64,000 nt of DNA from an uncultured Prevotellaceae bacterium (GTDB lineage Bacteria > Bacteroidota > Bacteroidia > Bacteroidales > Muribaculaceae), in the NCBI GenBank assembly GCA_946406035.1, contig CAMJJG010000003.1, positions 1 to 64,000 on the forward strand. The letters run 5' to 3'. The notes below the pieces were generated by a model, which was not told the origin of the DNA, searched no databases, and saw only the letters and a program-made list of their open reading frames with translations. Positions within the stretch are counted from its first letter, which is position 1. Each line of letters starts with the position of its first letter. Below are positions 61,470 to 64,000 of this stretch, one piece after another. The position numbers and the translations under genes are program-made.

Positions 61470-61556
61470 GATTTTTGTCTAACAACATTAAGCAGCCAGG
61501 ACAACAATAATAAAAAACTGTTGTCCTGGTTGTTTATCGTTGTTCATGTTGCTTGA
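61470..61556. repeat. Hairpin repeat element after the helicase gene (copy B)
   Basis: Core perfect 11-bp stem CCAGGACAACA/TGTTGTCCTGG (61496-61506 with 61519-61529) with an AT loop, and a 3' end GTTGTTCATGTTGCTTGA (61539-61556) like that of copy A at 56313. Probably also acts as the terminator of the minus-strand helicase. Confidence 0.65.
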
Positions 61557-61563
61557 GATGTGG

Positions 61564-63486
61564 TTAGGCAAGGCCGCGCAGGCGCAGGATGTAGTCGTGC
61601 AGGCGCTTGTAGAACGGGTGGCGCGTGAGCGTCGGGGCGTCGCCCAGGATGAATAGCTTCATGCGGGCACGCGTGATGGCTACGTTCATGCGGCGCAGGT
61701 CGCGCAGGAAGCCTATCTGTCCCGCATCGTTGGCCCTAACCAGCGAGATGAGGATCACATCGCGCTCCTGCCCCTGGAACCCGTCCACCGTGTTGACCGT
61801 GATCAGGTGACGATAGGGCTTGAAGAAGGCCCGTTTCTTGAGCAGCCGCTTGAGGTACTGCACCTGGGCACGGTAGGGTGAGATGATGCCCACGTCGATG
61901 CGGTCGTCAAGCACGCGCTGCTTGCCCACGCGCTGCAGGTAGATCTGCAGCAGGCTCAGCGTCAGGTTGGCCTCGCCCTTGTTGACGCGGCCAAACGTCT
62001 CGCCCACAAACTGTTCCTTGAAGTTGTCCTTTTCGTCCTCTCCCAGTTCGATGGCCGACGTGTCAAACCACAGGATGGGCGCGTCGCCCTCATGGATGAG
62101 GCGATGGGCCACCTCGGGGGCCGATGTCATCTTCCCGTGGTAGAAGTAGTCGCTGGAGAACTGCATGATCTCGTCGTTCATGCGGTATTGCACCTGCAGC
62201 AGCGACACACACTCGGGCTTGTTCTCGACGATGCGTTCCATCAGGGTCTTGCCCAGGCCGCCCTTGAGTGCCTCGAGGCTCTTGACCGTGGGCGGCAGCT
62301 GGCAGTGGTCTCCGGCAAGGATGACGCGGTTGGCTCGACGGATGGGAATCCAGCAGGTCGCCTCAAGGGCCTGGGCCGCCTCGTCGATGAACACGGTGCC
62401 AAACTTCTTGCCGTCGAGCAGTTTGTTGGCAGCCCCTACCAGCGTGCAGGCGATGACGCGCACCTGCCCGAAGATGTCATTGTTGATGCGCACCTCGAGC
62501 TCCACGGCTAGCTCCTTGAGGCGCTCTAGCTTCTGATGGAAGCGCTCGCCCTTCTCCCGCCGCTTGTGGCGCAACTCCCGCATGTCGCGTCGCACCTGCC
62601 ACAGCTTGGGATAGTCGGGGTGGTCCGAGAAGCGGTGCTCATAGGTGAAGCTCAGCATCTTGTCGTTGACGCGTGTGGGGTTGCCCAAGCGCAGCACCTG
62701 GATGCCGCAATCGACCAGTTTCTCGCTGATCCAATCGACGGCGGTGTTGCTCTGGGCGCACACCAGCACCTGGGTCTCGCGCATGAGCGTCTCGCCGATG
62801 GCCTCGACCAGCGTCGTGGTCTTGCCGGTGCCGGGAGGGCCGTGCAGCACGCGCACGTCCTTGGCCCGCAGCACGTCGTTGACGGCGCGTTCCTGGCTCG
62901 TGTTGAGCCACGGGAAGCGCATTGCCTCGAAGGTGAATACCTCGGCCGGATGCCGCCCGTAGAACAGGTCCCGCAGGTAGGCTAGGCGGGTCCCACGGGC
63001 GTTGATGACTCGGTCGAGCGCGTCAAACATCATGCGGTAACTCGTCTCGTCAAAGAACAATTGCACGCCCACGGGCGATTGTGAGTTTTGAAGCTCCAGC
63101 GTGTGTCCCTCGGGGATGGCAACGACCATGCGGTCGCCGTCAACATAGGAGACGGTCCCCGTAAAGTTGAAATAGCGGATGTGGCCCGCCTGCCGCAAGT
63201 CGCCCTCAGGCACCTCGGCGCTGAAGAATACCACGGGCTTGCCGTACTCAAAGTTGTGGTCGATTTCCTCGTCGGCCTTGCGTGTCACTTCGATACAGTA
63301 CTGGTTGAGCGAGTTGTAGTAGGTGCGTCCCACTTGCAGCGGGAACCAGGCATCGCCGCGCGTCACCTTGCGCGCCAGCCCCATCGACTGGGTGTGCAGG
63401 CGATAGGCCTCCTTCTCCTCCTGATATTCCTTCAGGAGCAGTTCCCGTTGCATCAGCAACTGTGCTATGGCCGATGTGTTACTCAT
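61564..63486 (-). CDS. UPF1/DNA2-like superfamily 1 helicase
   Basis: 640 residues from the ATG at 63486; the frame to 63549 runs through the promoter. N-terminal non-helicase part with beta-rich sequence (about 45-150), then motif I GPPGTGKTTTLVE, motif Ia CAQSNTAVDWI, motif II FIDEAAQALE, motif III GDHCQLPPTV, motif IV region QVQYRMNDEIM, motif V TVDGFQGQERDVI and motif VI NVAITRARMKL. All catalytic residues of the SF1B group (IGHMBP2/UPF1 type) are present. A nucleic-acid helicase common in Bacteroidetes; physiological role not established. Confidence 0.92.
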   Translation of the reverse strand: MSNTSAIAQLLMQRELLLKEYQEEKEAYRLHTQSMGLARKVTRGDAWFPLQVGRTYYNSLNQYCIEVTRKADEEIDHNFEYGKPVVFFSAEVPEGDLRQAGHIRYFNFTGTVSYVDGDRMVVAIPEGHTLELQNSQSPVGVQLFFDETSYRMMFDALDRVINARGTRLAYLRDLFYGRHPAEVFTFEAMRFPWLNTSQERAVNDVLRAKDVRVLHGPPGTGKTTTLVEAIGETLMRETQVLVCAQSNTAVDWISEKLVDCGIQVLRLGNPTRVNDKMLSFTYEHRFSDHPDYPKLWQVRRDMRELRHKRREKGERFHQKLERLKELAVELEVRINNDIFGQVRVIACTLVGAANKLLDGKKFGTVFIDEAAQALEATCWIPIRRANRVILAGDHCQLPPTVKSLEALKGGLGKTLMERIVENKPECVSLLQVQYRMNDEIMQFSSDYFYHGKMTSAPEVAHRLIHEGDAPILWFDTSAIELGEDEKDNFKEQFVGETFGRVNKGEANLTLSLLQIYLQRVGKQRVLDDRIDVGIISPYRAQVQYLKRLLKKRAFFKPYRHLITVNTVDGFQGQERDVILISLVRANDAGQIGFLRDLRRMNVAITRARMKLFILGDAPTLTRHPFYKRLHDYILRLRGLA

Positions 63487-63505
63487 TGTGATGATTTTCC
63501 CGCCA

Positions 63506-63513
63506 CAAAGGTA
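63506..63513 (-). promoter_or_regulatory. -7 box of the helicase gene
   Basis: Minus strand TACCTTTG, 19 bp before the ATG at 63486. Confidence 0.6.
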
Positions 63514-63578
63514 CAACATATTTTTCTCATCTCCCGAATCCCCCACCATGGGATAAAACCCGTTAGTACCGTTGTGTC

Positions 63579-63591
63579 GCCCCGACGGGGC
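63579..63591. terminator. Short GC hairpin after the TPR-like gene
   Basis: GCCCC/GGGGC with a 3-nt loop, 92 bp past the stop of the minus-strand gene at 63683. Weak; no clear T-run on the minus strand. Confidence 0.3.
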
Positions 63592-63682
63592 TAATTGTTA
63601 TTGGTTTGTCCGTTGTTCTCAGGGGTTCCACTGCGCTTCAACCCTGCCTGTGTTTTGGCGGTCCCACGGGATTTTGGCTTGC

Positions 63683-64000
63683 TCATGGACGGGTGTTGAG
63701 GAACCAGCGCATGAGGTCGAGACTCATGGTGACGTCGCCCTGATGGATGTACTTGTCGCTCTCAGCCTCAAGCTTGTTGAGCAGTTGTTCGGCTTTGGGG
63801 CGGTCACCTTCCAGGGCCAGTGCTACCGCCATGGTCGTCATCTGCTTGTCGCTCTGCGCCGAGGCGTGGTGGGAAACATACTTGATGACGTCTTGGGTGT
63901 AGTGCTGACGGGCCTCCTCGTCGCGGCCTGTGGCGATGCATGCCAGTGTCATCATGTTTTCCAGCTCCAGCTGGTACAGGGGCATGATGTCGCTCTTGTG
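63683..64000 (-). CDS. TPR-like hypothetical protein (5' part outside window)
   Basis: The frame is open from the window edge to the stop at 63683, at least 106 residues. It is wholly helical with TPR-like pairs: YQLELENMMTLACIATGRDEEARQHY and MTTMAVALALEGDRPKAEQLLNKLEAE, cited in parts. A Met at 63985 is in frame but the reading continues upstream to the edge, so it is more likely internal. It may be the C-terminus of a longer tetratricopeptide protein. Function unknown. Confidence 0.65.
   Translation of the reverse strand, partial: HKSDIMPLYQLELENMMTLACIATGRDEEARQHYTQDVIKYVSHHASAQSDKQMTTMAVALALEGDRPKAEQLLNKLEAESDKYIHQGDVTMSLDLMRWFLNTRP

Larger units (their letters stand above)
61084..61563. 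other. Intergenic region with pnuT fragment and hairpin element
   Basis: 480 bp without an intact gene. Contents: the promoter of the dockerin gene, a pnuT 3' fragment (61252-61434) and a hairpin repeat that also ends the helicase transcript (61470-61556). Confidence 0.7.

Overview
The window looks like a chromosomal piece of a gut Bacteroidales bacterium (Muribaculaceae/Prevotellaceae-like). The signs are a SusC-type TonB receptor, at least ten promoters with the Bacteroidetes -7 box TAnnTTTG (several with a TTTG -33 box 19-20 bp upstream), a DUF5723 protein, an OmpA/DUF4369 envelope set, a TPP riboswitch in front of a TonB receptor and PnuT, and secreted proteins ending in dockerin or T9SS-like C-terminal modules. 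No tRNA, rRNA, CRISPR, phage or transposase gene was recognised.

Layout. 1-2958: 5' part of a susC gene divergent from a LacI regulator, with a LacI-type operator between them. 3292-6784: an indolepyruvate oxidoreductase and aminotransferase operon (aromatic amino acid oxidation). 6939-15773: a Tat-exported ferredoxin-type aldo/keto reductase, an M16-like protein without the zinc motif, a patatin/Omp85 protein, dTDP-glucose 4,6-dehydratase, and an RprXY-like two-component system. 15919-25757: a TonB-type barrel divergent from the kinase across an 11-bp direct-repeat array, then HtpG, a dockerin protein, OmpA, a DUF4369 lipoprotein and DPP-IV. 25943-28306: an AAA/DUF4143 ATPase preceded by three phased palindromes, and a secreted protein.

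28698-43695 is a complete lysine-fermentation and butyrate operon: CoA-transferase A, kal, kce, kdd, kamA, kamB, kamC, kamD, kamE, CoA-transferase B, crotonase, hbd, acyl-CoA dehydrogenase, etfB, etfA. Together these convert lysine through beta-lysine, 3,5-diaminohexanoate and 3-aminobutyryl-CoA to crotonyl-CoA and butyryl-CoA. The CoA-transferase exchanges CoA between butyryl-CoA and acetoacetate. KamB and KamC are the predicted reactivation partners of the B12 enzyme KamDE. No thiolase or lysine permease is in the window.

43854-52008: a VanX-like lipoprotein, then a tandem family of five secreted proteins. The first ends in a T9SS-like CTD; the next four have near-identical signal peptides and near-identical tandem dockerin modules around divergent middles. 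The array is followed by a 138-bp, strongly foldable, non-coding element (52016-52153). 52329-56847: a DUF5723 protein and anaerobic ribonucleotide reductase nrdD-nrdG. 56918-59931: a TPP riboswitch, TonB receptor and PnuT (thiamine uptake). 60040-61434: another dockerin protein, then a duplicated 3' fragment of pnuT. 61564-64000: a UPF1-like helicase and the 3' part of a TPR-like gene.

The best candidates for something new are the dockerin array with its structured downstream element, the phased palindromes before the ATPase gene, and the repeat families in the lysine-operon spacers. All functional statements come from motif recognition by eye; no database search was run.
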